From Apostichopus japonicus (Eukaryota; Echinodermata; Holothuroidea; Aspidochirotida; Stichopodidae), in the NCBI RefSeq assembly GCF_037975245.1, contig NC_092576.1, forward strand, positions 16,946,111-17,010,110: DNA of 64,000 nucleotides, written 5' to 3'. This document shows, piece by piece, positions 9,870 to 22,130 of the stretch; the first letter of the stretch is position 1, and each line of letters begins with the position of its first letter. Both the position numbers and the translations under genes were made by a program. The notes beneath the pieces are model-generated. The model was not told where the DNA came from. It did no database searches and worked only from the letters and a program-made list of their open reading frames with translations.

Positions 9870-12800
9870 CTCCGTCAACAAGTCACCAGTATAGAATGTG
9901 GGGTCAATAATTGCTACCGTTCTACGATGCTGCGCTGCACTCTAACCCCTATTACACACATGGCATTATATTAATAACTTGTAATCAGTCGGCTACTGTC
10001 ACTTACAGTAAATAGCCTAAAACTACACCAAGAATACAGCCTGGGCATGGAATTGAAATAATCTGGTACTTACGTTAACCTTCTAACAAGACAACCTAAC
10101 CGATATTCTTCCAAGTAACAAGACATATGTAAGCGTGAAATTTGCAACTCGATATGACACAAGGATGCGTTCGTCACGTTAACAATACCAGTATGGGTCG
10201 TATAGTTAACAATGCCAGAAACAATACAAGTGCAACAAAATTGCTTGTGTATTTGTTTATATTTCCCCCCTATTTTGAATGAAGTAGTAAACACGTTTAC
10301 ATTGTATAAGAACTAAGTAAATGTTAAACAACAAACGGACCATAATTATATTAAAACGTAAATCAAGTAAAACTGTATCCAGACTTCAGTAGTAGTCTGT
10401 ATGCAAATACATCAATAATTCATGATACTCGAAACAATCATGGCGTACGACAAACTCAAATGCCAGATAGTATACAGAAAGTAAAGTTTTATAATGAAGT
10501 AAACATAATGTAAACATTGAACAGAAGTTGATTTAAATTTATTGACATGTAAAATGTTATATGAATATGTTCTGAACACAATGTATTATATCAATGGCAA
10601 TATGTACTAATCTTACCCACATAAAAATGAACCTCTATTTCTCTGTCTTCACATATCCATGAGATTTAATGTGAACATTAAAAAGATAAATTGTTTTACG
10701 AAAAACTGCATGAACCATACTCAGAAACTGTCGTTCCCGATTCCACTTATGTATCAATTATTGCGTGAAACAATGCAACCAAATATGCCTTGCAGCTGGA
10801 GATAATGCTGACGAAACATTTACGTCACATGGTCATAATAAGACGTCTAGGACGCATAACTGACCATAACTAATGGCCAGTAATATCAAATCAACAACGG
10901 AAGTTATATGTCGTCGCTCATCCCGAGTCAACCCCAGCTGCTTGTATACATTACAAATTTAACACCGTGCGTGGGTGTCAATACCGAGCTTGCAGTCAAA
11001 GGGGTCTGAAGATCATATTTACCAAGACTGCAGATGAATCGATTGAACGAACATTTCGTGTGATCTTTCAAAAACAATCTATACAATTTAACTGCTCTAC
11101 TTTTTTTAATTTATTGATCGCGTTTGTGTTATCAAGATGGCATTAAGTAACTTAGAAACCTGGAAACGGCAGTAGCATAGGTGCAAGAAATGAACATTAC
11201 ATCAGAGAAGAGGGATGTCAATTTAATTGTAAAGAAGCTTGGGAAGGAACTAAAGGCATGCTACATAGTGAATGGAAAATATAACTTTAAAACGAAAGAG
11301 ATCCGCCATAATTACTATACATCAATGGAGAAAAAAAATGGTTTGGCAACTAATGCGAATTTGAGAGTTATTACACAACATTTATATATCACCACATCTT
11401 TCAACAACAGCATAAAAAGGGTACTTTGAAGAAGTACAGTTACAAGGAAATGCAGCAACAAAAGAAATAGACAATTGAACAAAGGTTTTAGGGACTCGAG
11501 CAAGTATCAAATTGAAAAATTGCACTGAAAGGAACAAGAATTAACATGAAATGGACGACCAAGAATGTTTGGCCAGGCGCTGTAGATGTGCACATGGCAG
11601 TTTTGCTGTTACCTGTAGGAGGTATTGTTCAAAGTAGACAAATTTAGGCAACCCCATAAAAAATTGGTCAACAGCTGAATGGTACGGAAATATATCCAAT
11701 ACTAGAACACTAGGGCCATGGGAAAAGTCATGGTTTCCAATGTCTTTAGACTGATAGTCTTACAACTGCCGTCCGGGCACCGACACACTGGTGAGTGCAT
11801 ACAACGACTGATATGTATAAGTAACCATATCTTGTATGAAAAGGTGACTTTGCAGTTTGAGTTGTAAACCGATGCAAACTATCGACTCCCAGTTAATTAA
11901 ACGCTACATGATGAGTTTCCTGGACTAAATCCGATGCTTGGAAGTTCTCAAACCCAGCAACTCCTGATCAGTCAAAGTCTTCAGCACATGCAAACTGAAC
12001 GAGTATCCATTTTCTACCTATAACGTTATACCACCGGCTGTACATATATCCAAGCTAGTAACAAAAACCTGGAAGCCTAGTTTTCTTACCCGCAATAACA
12101 CTAGCAATATTCAAGATAGAGAGACGTAGCCTATTATTGATTCACTCGGGTCAGGTGCCCTCCTCTTGGTGAAAAAGGGGCGTAGGTAATTTGCAACTGT
12201 GTTATCACTATAAGATAAGACACAAAAACAACCAGACTATGGAGCATCTATGACAAAGCCACTCATACACTTGCATTATATTGAAAAAGTCCAAACATTT
12301 TGTAAATTTTGTCTTCGTTAAAACTACACGTCGACGGCTATCAACATGTAAGTTATTAACCTCAAAATCTCAAATATACAAGCGTCTTGATCTTTTACTT
12401 TTGTTCAAAAGTTTACCTCACGTTCCGAGTAAAACTGAAAGGAAAAATAATAACTATCTTATACAAAACTTCTTTATTTAATCTAACTATAACACTCAAT
12501 AATTTCTTCAAACGCAAATTTAAATGTTAAAATTTGTCTTCTGGACCTCGGATCATGTTCTCAGAAACATTATTGGACGCTTTAAATGAGAAATATACGT
12601 TATTTGTTTACGACTACTATGACAGGTTGGTCTTACAATAATCAACCTATACTAAAAGTTAATAAATTTGAGTCAAGCAATTATATAATTGAGCAAACGT
12701 TTCTAATGTATTGATTAGCTTCATTTAACGTAATGCATGTCATGCGTTTCTAGTGGAACTCCAGATTATCAGCTTTGCTCAAGAGGTACTCGTGAAAATG

Positions 12801-14900
12801 TTCTCCACATTATGGGAAAACACTACATCCCCATTATATACTGTTACATAATTTCAAACTCGATTGATATTGTCCTTAGCCAAAATTGAAGAGCCTAGTT
12901 GTTCCCTACTAGATCCGATTAATCCTCAATAACTATTTTCTCTTTAGTGTAAATTGCGCAAATATATAATAACACGTACCTACCAAGAATAGCAGCGTCA
13001 AAGCTAGTTTTATATTAGACATGTGTTAGAAGTGTTGCATAGTCCCCAACAGATTCAGTCTTTCGATGCTGCGATATTGACTTGAATTTACAAACACTGT
13101 TGGACTACCTTCACATGATAACGTATAGATAATGCTTTGAAATGATTTTGCTAGTATGCTAAGATGAGATATTCTACGATAGACGAGTTTCGGTTCCTAA
13201 GTTAAGGCAAGAGCAATTTCTTGAAAGTGTTTGTGTCTGTGTAAAATAATCGGTTTGTCGCAATGTAATTTGCTGCTAGCGTGATCACTTATGACGTGTT
13301 ACATTTACACAGTTAGAATTATTTATGTTAGCAAATATAAAGTGAGTTGGCTCACATCAATTTAGGAACATTACGATCAAGAAATGTTGTCCGCATTGTA
13401 ATTAACTGATGAATGGAAATGTTGTTGTTGCAGGGACACCTTGCTCATCCCGCAACAAAAAGGATTATTGCATTGCTTAGCCTAAAGCAGTGGTAGATAA
13501 TGTGTCGTTGAGCTAAAATTCACAAATAAAAGTAAAGTGAATGAGACATGATTTATGTTACATCTCTTACACATCTCTTACACGTGTTTGATACCGCTTT
13601 AACACCAATGCATTTACTTATCTATAGACAAGTAATTAAATTTTAAGTTTATTAACATAATTTAACCATGCAAGGGTGTATTTAAAGACCATAAAACAAC
13701 TTTTTGCTTCTTTAATTTTTTTTATTTTTATTGATTTTTACATGATTTTTTCAAACAGACGCAAACTGAAAACAAAATGTGGATCTCTTTAAAGGCCAAT
13801 TTCATCAACAGATTGGTTTCAGAACTGATATGATGTCATCACTTTGTAGGTACATACAACCGCTGTTTTTATACATTAAACTAACTGTTTTAAGTTCAGT
13901 TAGAAAAACACTTTGAAACTACTTAATTTGGTCTCATGACTTTATATGGAGCTAATTCATTCATGACATTGCAATCCTTTACTTCCCATTTGGGCCCTCT
14001 CCTTTTACATTCGTTACACCATAACCTTATGTGTTAACCTTGAACCAGAAAGTTTCATGTTATCCTATATGTACACGATATTGGTAGTCTGTTTGATGTT
14101 ACTTTACAATTCACAAGGAGGCATTTACTAGTAATAGTTTGCAAGTGACGAAAACTTCAGGCTATGATAGCAAAACAATCTTTGCGGTCATGGTTTTAAA
14201 CAAAATGGAAATGATGTGAAAGGCCAACTTGTCAGATATCCAGTGATGGTTAGCGGTTAGCTCGTGAGAACTTCCATCTATACAAAGAGACCACATTACT
14301 TTTGTGATTTAGTGTGATAGTCAACGGGGCTAGGGGGATTTTTACGCATATATATGAATTTTTAATATAAGTATTATCACAGATTAAAAGTACCACATAG
14401 TGCATGTGCCCTTCTATACATGAAATTAAACAGCCGTCTGAGCACGTCTGGTCAGTTTTTCCTTCGCAATAAACTATTTGGTCATTAAGTCTTGACCTAC
14501 CAAAGCTTCCGTTCGTTGGGTTTTCTCTTCAACCTGTTAAGTAGTACATGTACATGGTCATCATATTTTATGTTACTTTCGCGAAATTTGGAAGTAACTG
14601 GTGTTAAATTAAGGGCAAAATCGTAGTACAATGCATGCAATACCTCTAATACTACTAATAGTAGTTAGGCCTAAATGCCAGAATGGCTATGGTAGTAGCC
14701 TAGAATAAGTCTAAACTATCTGTAGCACAATGTTGTATGAGGTCAATATCATAATCAGAATGGCTGCTGAGTGTTAATACCTTGCACAGAGAATGTTTTG
14801 GAGTCTTATTTAGCAAACAATCTACTAAGGTGTGCCATTTTCTGCCCTTGAGTATGTGCATCAAGGGCTTTTTTAGCCTACTCAAGGTCATTAATTTTCT
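9870..14900. other. Long interval without recognisable genes
   Basis: AT-rich sequence on both strands. ORFs at 10070-10294, 11181-11503 and 12281-12481 have biased composition and no splice-bounded or domain structure. The only structured item I can support is the second copy of the ~90-bp repeat at 10908-10999. The stretch may be introns or intergenic DNA around the exons at 9789 and 14921. Confidence 0.4.
10908..10999. repeat. Dispersed ~90-bp repeat, copy 2
   Basis: Direct copy of 6996-7081, beginning near 'tcgtcgctcatcccgagtca' and ending at 'gagcttgcagt'. Differences are scattered substitutions and one short indel. Confidence 0.6.
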
Positions 14901-14920
14901 GTTGTTTTGTCAATTTTCAG

Positions 14921-15103
14921 AGAAAGTTGATGTGCTAAGTCCTCAGCATTCACAGTTATATACTTATATACTGAATGGGTGTGGTATCCATGGACTGCAC
15001 TGGTTAGATTAGGTAACAGCATATCCCAAACAACCCTGACATCAGAAGGAGATATCCTGATGCTGCCATGGGATATCTACTTCAGTAACTACAGGAACCA
15101 GTG
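14921..15103 (+). pseudogene. Left part of a transposon-interrupted exon, gene unidentified
   Basis: After a strong acceptor (gtcaattttcag) the frame reads KVDVLSPQHSQLYTYILNG, then CGIHGLHWLD. A one-base slip near 15012-15014 moves it to LGNSISQTTLTSEGDILMLP and WDIYFSNYRNQ, ending in TG at 15102-15103, where a CACTG-ended element begins. Coding resumes after the element at 19608 in the same frame (CLAPMDTK) and ends at a donor. I do not recognise the protein. The frame slip could be an old deletion, a sequencing error or an unrecognised splice. Together with the insertion it suggests a broken copy, unless the element is removed by splicing or excision. Confidence 0.55.
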
Positions 15104-15369
15104 CACTGAAAAATAAACTAGTCAATATTGCCACGGACTAACGTTAAAGTAGTATGTAACGTTAGTCAATGCACCTGGACTAGCAAAAATCTTCGTTTCA
15201 TCACTGCTTCTTAGTCAGTTTACACTGACTAAGGAAAATATTATCGCAGCTCAGTCGGTGGCGACGGACTAAGGTATTTTAACCCATGGACTAAGAACGA
15301 TACGGACACCCGATTTACGCCATAATCGTAGCTTAGTCGGTGTCGACGGACTAATGTATTTTAATCCAA

Positions 15370-17000
15370 TTCGATTCAATTCAATTTCGAAACCGAGAGG
15401 CAACGGCAGCTTGCTGGGCTTGGCATAGTTTCATACGATCACTCTAAGCAAATTTCAACCGTAAATCACCCAAGAAGGTCTTTAGAATAATGGAGGTATT
15501 AACTGCCTTCATTGGCCTACCTGTTATTCCTTAAACTTGAAGGTAAATTTAAGGTTAATTGTTAGGCCACTGGCACTAGTACTGTATTATGGTTAGTGTT
15601 ACGCTACGCAGTATCATGGTGGGCTCATAATTGACGCACTTAAGGATTTCATCAACGATATCTATTAAGGAAAAATCCAAATCACTCGACTGTATGTATT
15701 TTTCATATGAATAGTTCCTCAGAAATGTTATGATCTCAAAATATTTAAGGTTCTGTGCTTATGCACCGTACGATTGAGCAGAATTTGACCACAAAATGTC
15801 TGCCGTGTCAAGTTTTTTCATACCCCTAAATTGACGCATTCGTTGTAAAGATAATTATAGTATATGCCTTAATATACATTCATTGACTTTAAATGCTGTT
15901 TGCTATGCTCTGAGCTTCTAAGCTCAGACAGGTCAGGTCCCTGAGAGTAGTGATATATATTGCGGTAATGTTGGTGATTTTTAGGGAGTAAGATTTCCAA
16001 ATGACCAAAAAATGTGCAAAACTGGTGGGAGGGTGTTAAAAGCTTGAAAAATACCACAATTTGGTCAGCAAATAGCTGAAATGGATTCAAACTCATAAAA
16101 TATGTCATTCTTCTTGACTGCAAAAACTTTAGGTGGCCTGCTGTATCGTTGCTAGTAATAATTGAGGGTGCGTCAATTACGAGGGTGCGTCAATTATGAA
16201 GCCTTTACGTGTAACCGTTGTTACGTTGGCGTTTCGCAATACACAAGTGCAATAACAGTGAGTAGCCTATAGGCTTCTACTGGGTACTGCAGTGTATTCT
16301 CAACACTAAAGTGTGCATTCTAAACACCAATTAACAATGTGTTATGTGTGTATTGGGCTAGATTGAACAGTGGCACATAATCTTCTAATTTATTCCCAAA
16401 CAAATGCTGGGACTATTAGTCTCAATAGTTTATTTGAAGTCCACACTCATTTGGTAAAGATTTCCTGTAATTTCCCAAGTGAATCTAAATGGGTCGGCTA
16501 TGTGATATCGAATAAGCAAGGCTAGACCTTCAAACTTACAGTCACAGTAGGCTGAACAAATTATGTTGGCTAGTCATCGGTATTATATACTTTAGTACTA
16601 TATACTAAAAAGACTAAATCAAAACGACCGAAAGACAAACTTAGTGTAACAAAGTACTGATTCTTTCTAGCCTAGGTCTAAACAGGCTTGTTATGTGAGC
16701 AAGCAAAATAACAACTATAAACGATAAGGCCTATAAATAAGTTGGCTCAGTGCATTTGTGTTTTTAAAATTTGATATTGTTAAAGATCATAAAAACAAAC
16801 AAAGATTTAGCCCATGTTTTATTATCTCTGTACTCTGGGCATTTGATTCTGGTTGCAATGGTGATGACACTCACCTGGTTCAAATGTTCAGCTTTATACA
16901 GTCTGCTTCAAACTTTAGGATTGTTTTGTTTAAACTATAGTGGAAGCAAATCTCACATAACTTTGTGGTGACAACTTTATTTTTTTTTTTCAAATGATGA
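15370..17000. other. Internal non-coding part of the CACTA-like element
   Basis: A minus-strand ORF at 15869-16123 has no supporting features. A short tandem 'gagggtgcgtcaatta' occurs twice at about 16166-16197. No transposase signature was seen. Confidence 0.4.
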
Positions 17001-17024
17001 ATACTTTGCTGTTTCTTTTTCCAG

Positions 17025-17222
17025 GAAGAATTGAAAAGCCAAATATCCAAGTCAAGGGTGAGGTTTCCTGTGATGTACGACACCAGTGTGGAGGCAACAG
17101 CAGAAGAGGAGAACTGTGTTATATATGGCTTAAAGACATGTTTTAAGATGATATATTGGTACCCTTTGCAGAACAAAAGAGTTTATAAGAGAGTCCAAAT
17201 AGCTAAGGAACAAGTACCATAG
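17025..17222 (+). CDS. Possible exon carried within the CACTA-like element
   Basis: After the acceptor tgctgtttctttttccag the frame reads EELKSQISKSRVRFPVMYDT, then SVEATAEEENCVIYG, and stops at 17222. A donor-like AAG|ggtgag occurs early (about 17057), so only the first part may be exonic. No known domain. It lies on the plus strand ahead of the terminal exon at 18881 and could belong to the element's own gene. Confidence 0.33.
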   Translation, partial: EELKSQISKSRVRFPVMYDTSVEATAEEENCVIYGLKTCFKMIYWYPLQNKRVYKRVQIAKEQVP

Positions 17223-17607
17223 AGAAAAAAGACGGAAGAGTGAGTTTAACTATTGTACCCAACTGTTTAATGATATTAAAGATACTTTTCATAACCTGTT
17301 TTAAAAAAAAACAGTCTGGTATATCATTTACGTGCAAGCTTCATAAATTTGGTAAAATTTTTACTGATTTGTAGAGCGGGAGCCCAGAGGGTTTGGTTAG
17401 CTGGGAAGGTAACTAATTGCCTGGTACATCACAATGTTCACAGTGCATTCCTGTATATGAAACCAGACGACTGGCAAACCGGCTGTGGTGGGTGTGGCTG
17501 GGAGAGTAATTTTAAAGTCACCTGATAGCTAACCTAGATCAACTTTCATGGTAACCACATCAAAGTAAGTACAATGTGTCAGGTATGTCCCCAAGAGCAA
17601 CAAATGG

Positions 17608-18684
17608 CCATTGCCAGTAATTATTGGTGGCGGGGTACGGTAGCCCTGCCAGTGATCAATGATTGACCCCTCACGGCTGACCTAGGTCAGCTCATGAGGT
17701 AACCACTTGAAACCTACTGGAAAATGTTGGTTAGGACTTCAGATACAAGGGATGGGCATTGCCAGTAATTTTTATTGGTGGGGTACCCCTGCCAGTAGAC
17801 CCCCAAAATGCCCACCCCCATTGACCTAGATGAGCTCATGATGTAACCAGTTGAAAACTTACTGGAAAATGATAGGTATCACTTCATATGCAAGGGATGG
17901 GCATTTCCAGTAATTTATATTGAGGGGGGTACCCCTGCCAGTAGACCCCAAAAATGCCCATCCCCTGATTGACCTATGACCTGAAACTTGGTTTCTTTTC
18001 CAGTAGTTTTTTTGGTCACACCAAAAGCTCACCTAGTTTAATAAGGGGGGGGGGGCGGACTCGGGCAGTGCTGGCCCACCAATATAAATTACTAGAAATG
18101 CCCATCCCTTACATATGATGTGATACCTATCATTTTCCAGTAGGTTTCAATTGGTTAAATCATGAGCTGACCTAGATCAATGAGGGGATGGGCATTTTGG
18201 GGGTCTACTGGCAGGGGTACCCCCCCCCCCAATATAAATTACTGGAAATGCCGATCCCTTACATATAGAATCCTGCCAATCATTTTCCAGTAGTTTTCAA
18301 CTGGATACTTCATGAGCTGACCTAGGTCAACGAGGGAAGGGGCATTTTGGGGGTCTACTGGCAGTGGTACCCCACCAATATAAATGACTGGAAATGCCCA
18401 TCCCTTACATATGAAGTGATACCTGTCATTTTCCAGTAGTTTTCAACTGATTACATCATGAGCTCATCAAGGTCAATGGGGGATGGGCATTTTGGGGGTC
18501 TACTGGCAGGGGTACCCCACCAATAAAAATTACTGGCAATGCCCATCCCTTGTATCTGAAGTCCTAACCAACATTTTCCAGTAGGTTTCAAGTGGTTACC
18601 TCATGAGCTGACCTAGGTCAGCCGTGAGGGTTCAATCACTGATCATTGGCAGGGGTACCCCACCACCAATAGTTACTGGCGATG
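17608..18684. repeat. Large foldback (inverted) repeat built of ~148-bp units
   Basis: The left arm (about 17608-17990) and right arm (about 18075-18684) are reverse complements of each other with high identity. Each arm is made of units of about 148 bp carrying 'gccagtagaccc', 'gggatgggcatt', 'ttttccagtag' and 'catgagctgacctaggtca'. The right arm has about one unit more than the left. A G-rich spacer lies between them (18040-18060). The palindrome TGACCTAGGTCA occurs in several units. RNA from either strand could form a hairpin of several hundred base pairs. No protein is encoded. Confidence 0.85.
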
Positions 18685-18880
18685 ATTCTGTGCAAAGCTA
18701 ATAATTATTTGGTAAAGCTGCTTTTCCTGGCTTATAATTTGAGGGACCTAGATTTAAATGAATAGCTCCCAATATGTTATAAAATTTTAATGTAAATTTA
18801 TGTTTGTTTATGCTAATGTGAGTTATCATGTGCTCTATCTGTATCTGTGCTTACACGTATAACATATTTTCTGTTCACAG

Positions 18881-18925
18881 GTCAATAATGGTGCAGATTT
18901 TTGGCTTCCTGAAGACGAGTGGTAA
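18881..18925 (+). CDS. Possible terminal exon within the CACTA-like element
   Basis: The acceptor ttttctgttcacag is followed by VNNGADFWLPEDEW and a TAA stop. An AATAAA hexamer lies about 190 bp downstream (about 19115). Acceptor, short acidic tail, stop and poly(A) signal are in the right order for a last exon, but the segment is very short. Confidence 0.35.
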   Translation, partial: VNNGADFWLPEDEW

Positions 18926-19205
18926 GCCATTTGTAGATAAGAGAAAGACTCTTTGTTCGTGAAGACTTAACTGGTGTCGATTTAGGGTACCACTTTAAAA
19001 CGAAAGTCGTGAGGAACTCTTGCCCAAGATTCAACTTTGCATTATTGTGCAGTACTATACTTTTGCGATTCATGTTTAAATCGTTTGATCCATTAACTTG
19101 TCTTAACTTTGTTGGAATAAAATGAATTGTAGACATCAGAAGTTTTATCAGAAATAAATATTGCCAGCGTACACATTATTTGTCTTTCTTCTGCTCTCTT
19201 TTCTT

Positions 19206-19590
19206 TCAGTGGTTCTAGTCAGTGAAACTAGTCGGTAGTCGGGTTTGATTCTTTCAGTGATTCTAGTCAGTGCAACTAGTCAGTCGATACCGACTAAGAA
19301 AGGTTAGTCGGGAGAGGCACCACCCTGACTAATGTAAAACCTGCTATACACTAGTCGGTGGCTCATATAAATTAGTCGGTAGAGACCGACTAATGTCACC
19401 AACTAATGTAACTGACTAATATACAGTTACCGACTAAGATATTGCTGATCGACTAAGCTGACGGACTAATATGACCGACTAAGAAATCCAACTGACTAAG
19501 GAATAAATTAATCGGTATAGCAACTGACTAAGGCTATGTTAGTCGGTAGAGGCACCAGATGGACTAACGTTATGTTAGTCGGTGGACCAA
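19206..19590. repeat. Subterminal array of TTAGTCGG / CCGACTAA motifs
   Basis: Within about 385 bp there are roughly twenty copies or near-copies of the octamer core, in both orientations and with irregular spacing. A sparser set occurs at the other end of the element (about 15130-15360). This is the typical layout of subterminal binding sites for a CACTA-type transposase. Confidence 0.75.
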
Positions 19591-19607
19591 TTTAAGTGTT
19601 CAGTGTG

Positions 19608-19629
19608 CTTGGCACCAATGGATACTAAG
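19608..19629 (+). pseudogene. Right part of the transposon-interrupted exon
   Basis: The bases ctt ggc acc aat gga tac taa g continue the codon opened by TG at 15102-15103, giving C-L-A-P-M-D-T-K, and are followed by a donor (gtaatt) at 19630. The in-frame continuation and the donor directly after it show that this is the missing 3' end of the exon. Confidence 0.6.
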
Positions 19630-19639
19630 GTAATTCACA

Positions 19640-21380
19640 TTGTTGCTCTTTTCCAAGCAACAAATGTGAATGTTTTATCATAATATGTGTCCCCCTCTCC
19701 ACATTTCTTTCCCTATAACTGTCTTTAAACACAATGTTACAAACTATGCACAACATTTAACTAGACTGGATATGCTCTGGAGGTGAAAAATGTAACTAGA
19801 TAGCATTTCAATAAGATTTCTTTTAGACTATCGTACTTACTGTTACATTGAGCCTGTGGGTTACAAATCCCGGTGAGCGAGCTTTTGGGAAAGAAAACTC
19901 TTCTTTTATTCTTAGAAACTTGACAGTTGTATAAGAGTGACGTGCAATATCAATGAGAAATGTTCAAAACAGTTCAGGAATACATTGGGTAAGTCTCGAA
20001 AATCAATTCGGGAGGAATTAGCTGAGCTAAACAAAAGTTATTTCTTCACTCTTCAGAACCAGAGACGAATAAGCCCGTCCGGCTGTACCTTCTCTGGATG
20101 ATATTGGGGCAGGTAGAGCAAGCCAGATCAAATAGACTGTGATCTGGAATACCAATAACACCTGAAAGAATCATAAATGCACCCAAATTTGGTCCAGTTT
20201 ATCAAACTTGGTGACTGTAAGTGTTGTTGCAGATATAAACCTGGTTACTGCGTACACAGTGTGGCCCATATGTGTATTACACACCGTGCATACTGAAATC
20301 TCTGAAAATCCATGATACTGCATATTGAAGTTTAATGATCCGAGCACGTGGAGTCAGAACTAAATTATATTTCTAAAAAAAACGAGTAGCACCTCTAATG
20401 ATATTGTCAAAATTGAAGTTGCTTTCAGTTTGTTTTATTAGGTTATTTGTTAATATCAATGAAATTGACATTGCCCATTTTAGCTGCAACATCAGACCAC
20501 ATTCCAAAGATGTGTTGGTGGAAATTTGTGCATGATAATGAAGTCTAAAGTTCACTTTGGAGCAAATCGAATAGAACAGGGTAATATTCCGGGTTCCTTA
20601 AGGTCCTTTGACTCTCTGCTTTGTAGAAGAAGGTTTTTATACCTGTTAATTCCCAAAGAAATTGCAGGTTAATTGATACCAAGTTTGACATGTAAGTTGG
20701 TGCAAAAGCGGTGCATACTCTATGCCTTGGGCTTGTCTTTCTACCAAGGCTCTCCCACGCATCTGCATCCCATGGCAATAACAGTCAATGACCGTGGCGT
20801 TCGACACAAATAACAAGTTGCTAAATATGTGTTTTGTTTGGTGCAATTGATGAAACGAACAATAGATAATGGCACGATTATATGTATTGTTTTCATTCTC
20901 AGACTGCATTATTTTTATTAAGCTACATGTGTAGTTGTTCTTTGAAACCCGTATCCTTTAAGTAACCATCTACCGCTGACATGTTTAGAATAAACTTGTT
21001 TCAATATTACCCAAGTTCTTGGATACACGCAAAAAGAATGCTGTGTGTCCATATCTCAATGAATAAATGATGCTGGTATAACTGCATGAGAACGTTCCAC
21101 ATAATGTACACAATAATTCGACTGTTCGGCCTACCAAAGGGAAACAAGAAAACAGAACATGTTACGTAAAACTGTATGATTTCATATGGAGGATATAACA
21201 TAATTCTAAACGACGAGGCCATTTTCATCATAACCTAGAATATTAAAGGGTTAGCATATAAACGTTACAAAAGAGGCAATTGTTTGTCACTCTATACATT
21301 TGTGTTTCTCATGTTAGAATTGAGCAATTGTCAGGATAGCTTATCATAAACAAACGGTACGATGTGGACTCACTCTGATC
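19640..21380. other. Interval with only weak coding signals
   Basis: A segment near 20060-20135 is open on both strands between splice-like sites (plus: EPETNKPVRLYLLWMILGQ; minus: HSLFDLACSTCPNIIQRR), and I cannot choose between them. Minus-strand ORFs at 20545-20909 overlap each other in different frames without domain signature. Nothing else is supportable. Confidence 0.3.
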
Positions 21381-21387
21381 TATATAC

Positions 21388-22130
21388 TTTACAACCCTTG
21401 GTTAAATATCACTGAACTTAATATTCCCAGTTGCTGAAAGAAGACAATAAAATGTAAGAACATGTCATAAACACAAATCAAAGTTTACACTTTATGGTCG
21501 ATAAATAATGATTATAGTAGCAATATTTGATAACAGAAAATGAAACAAAAATATCACTTAACAACACCCTTCCAAATTTTGAAATGCGTATATGCGACTC
21601 TGTCACTGTGACAGTAAAATCCCTTTATTACTAAGGCTTGCCTACTTTACAACCCATGGTTAATATTACTGAAATTTAAATTCAGAGTTGCTGAATGAAG
21701 ACAATGAAGGTAAGAGCATGTCATAAACACAAAACACAGTTTACACTTTATGGTCGATATCTTATTATTATAGTAGCAATATTTAATACAAAAAGAATCA
21801 AACAAGAATAGCACTTAACAACACCCTTCCAAATTTTGAAAATGCGTATGCGACTCTATCAAGGTAAAATCTCTTTATTACCAAAGCTTGTCTACTTTAC
21901 AACCTATGGTTAAATATTACTGAACTTTATATTCGCAGTTGCTGAATGGTGACAATAAGTGTAAACATGTCATAAAAAGAGTTTGGTTACACTTTATGGT
22001 CGATATATAATGTAGCAATAGTTCATAAAAGAGGATCGAACAAGAATAGCAGTACAACACCCTTCGAAATCTTGATAAAAGCGTATGCGACTTTGTCATT
22101 GTGACTTTGTCAAAAGTTAAGTGCTAATAA
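21388..22130. repeat. Three tandem copies of a ~250-bp unit
   Basis: Units begin near 'ctttacaaccc.tggtta' at about 21388, 21645 and 21895. Each contains 'agttgctgaa', 'catgtcataaa', 'acactttatggtcgat', 'agtagcaatat' and 'acaacacccttc'. Divergence is moderate and the last unit is shortened. No ORF. Confidence 0.85.

Larger units (their letters stand above)
15104..19605. mobile_element. CACTA-like DNA transposon (4.5 kb) inserted in an exon
   Basis: The element starts CACTGAAAAATAAAC and ends ..TTTAAGTGTTCAGTG, so both tips read CACTGAA inward. Imperfect terminal inverted repeats continue through 'CGGACTAACGTTA'. The flanking dinucleotide TG is present on both sides (15102-15103 and 19606-19607), fitting a 2-bp target duplication. 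Both subterminal regions (about 15130-15360 and 19210-19590) carry many short copies of TTAGTCGG or its complement, as expected of transposase-binding repeats in EnSpm/CACTA-type (CMC) elements. No transposase catalytic core was recognised, so it may be non-autonomous. Inside are two exon-like pieces (17025-17222 and 18881-18925) and a large foldback. The boundary is confirmed because removing the element with one TG restores an open frame. Confidence 0.7.

Noticed and set aside
20060-20135. Splice-bounded exon near a proline/cysteine-rich reading
   Set aside because: Equally open on both strands, neither phase joins to neighbouring exons, so no strand can be chosen.
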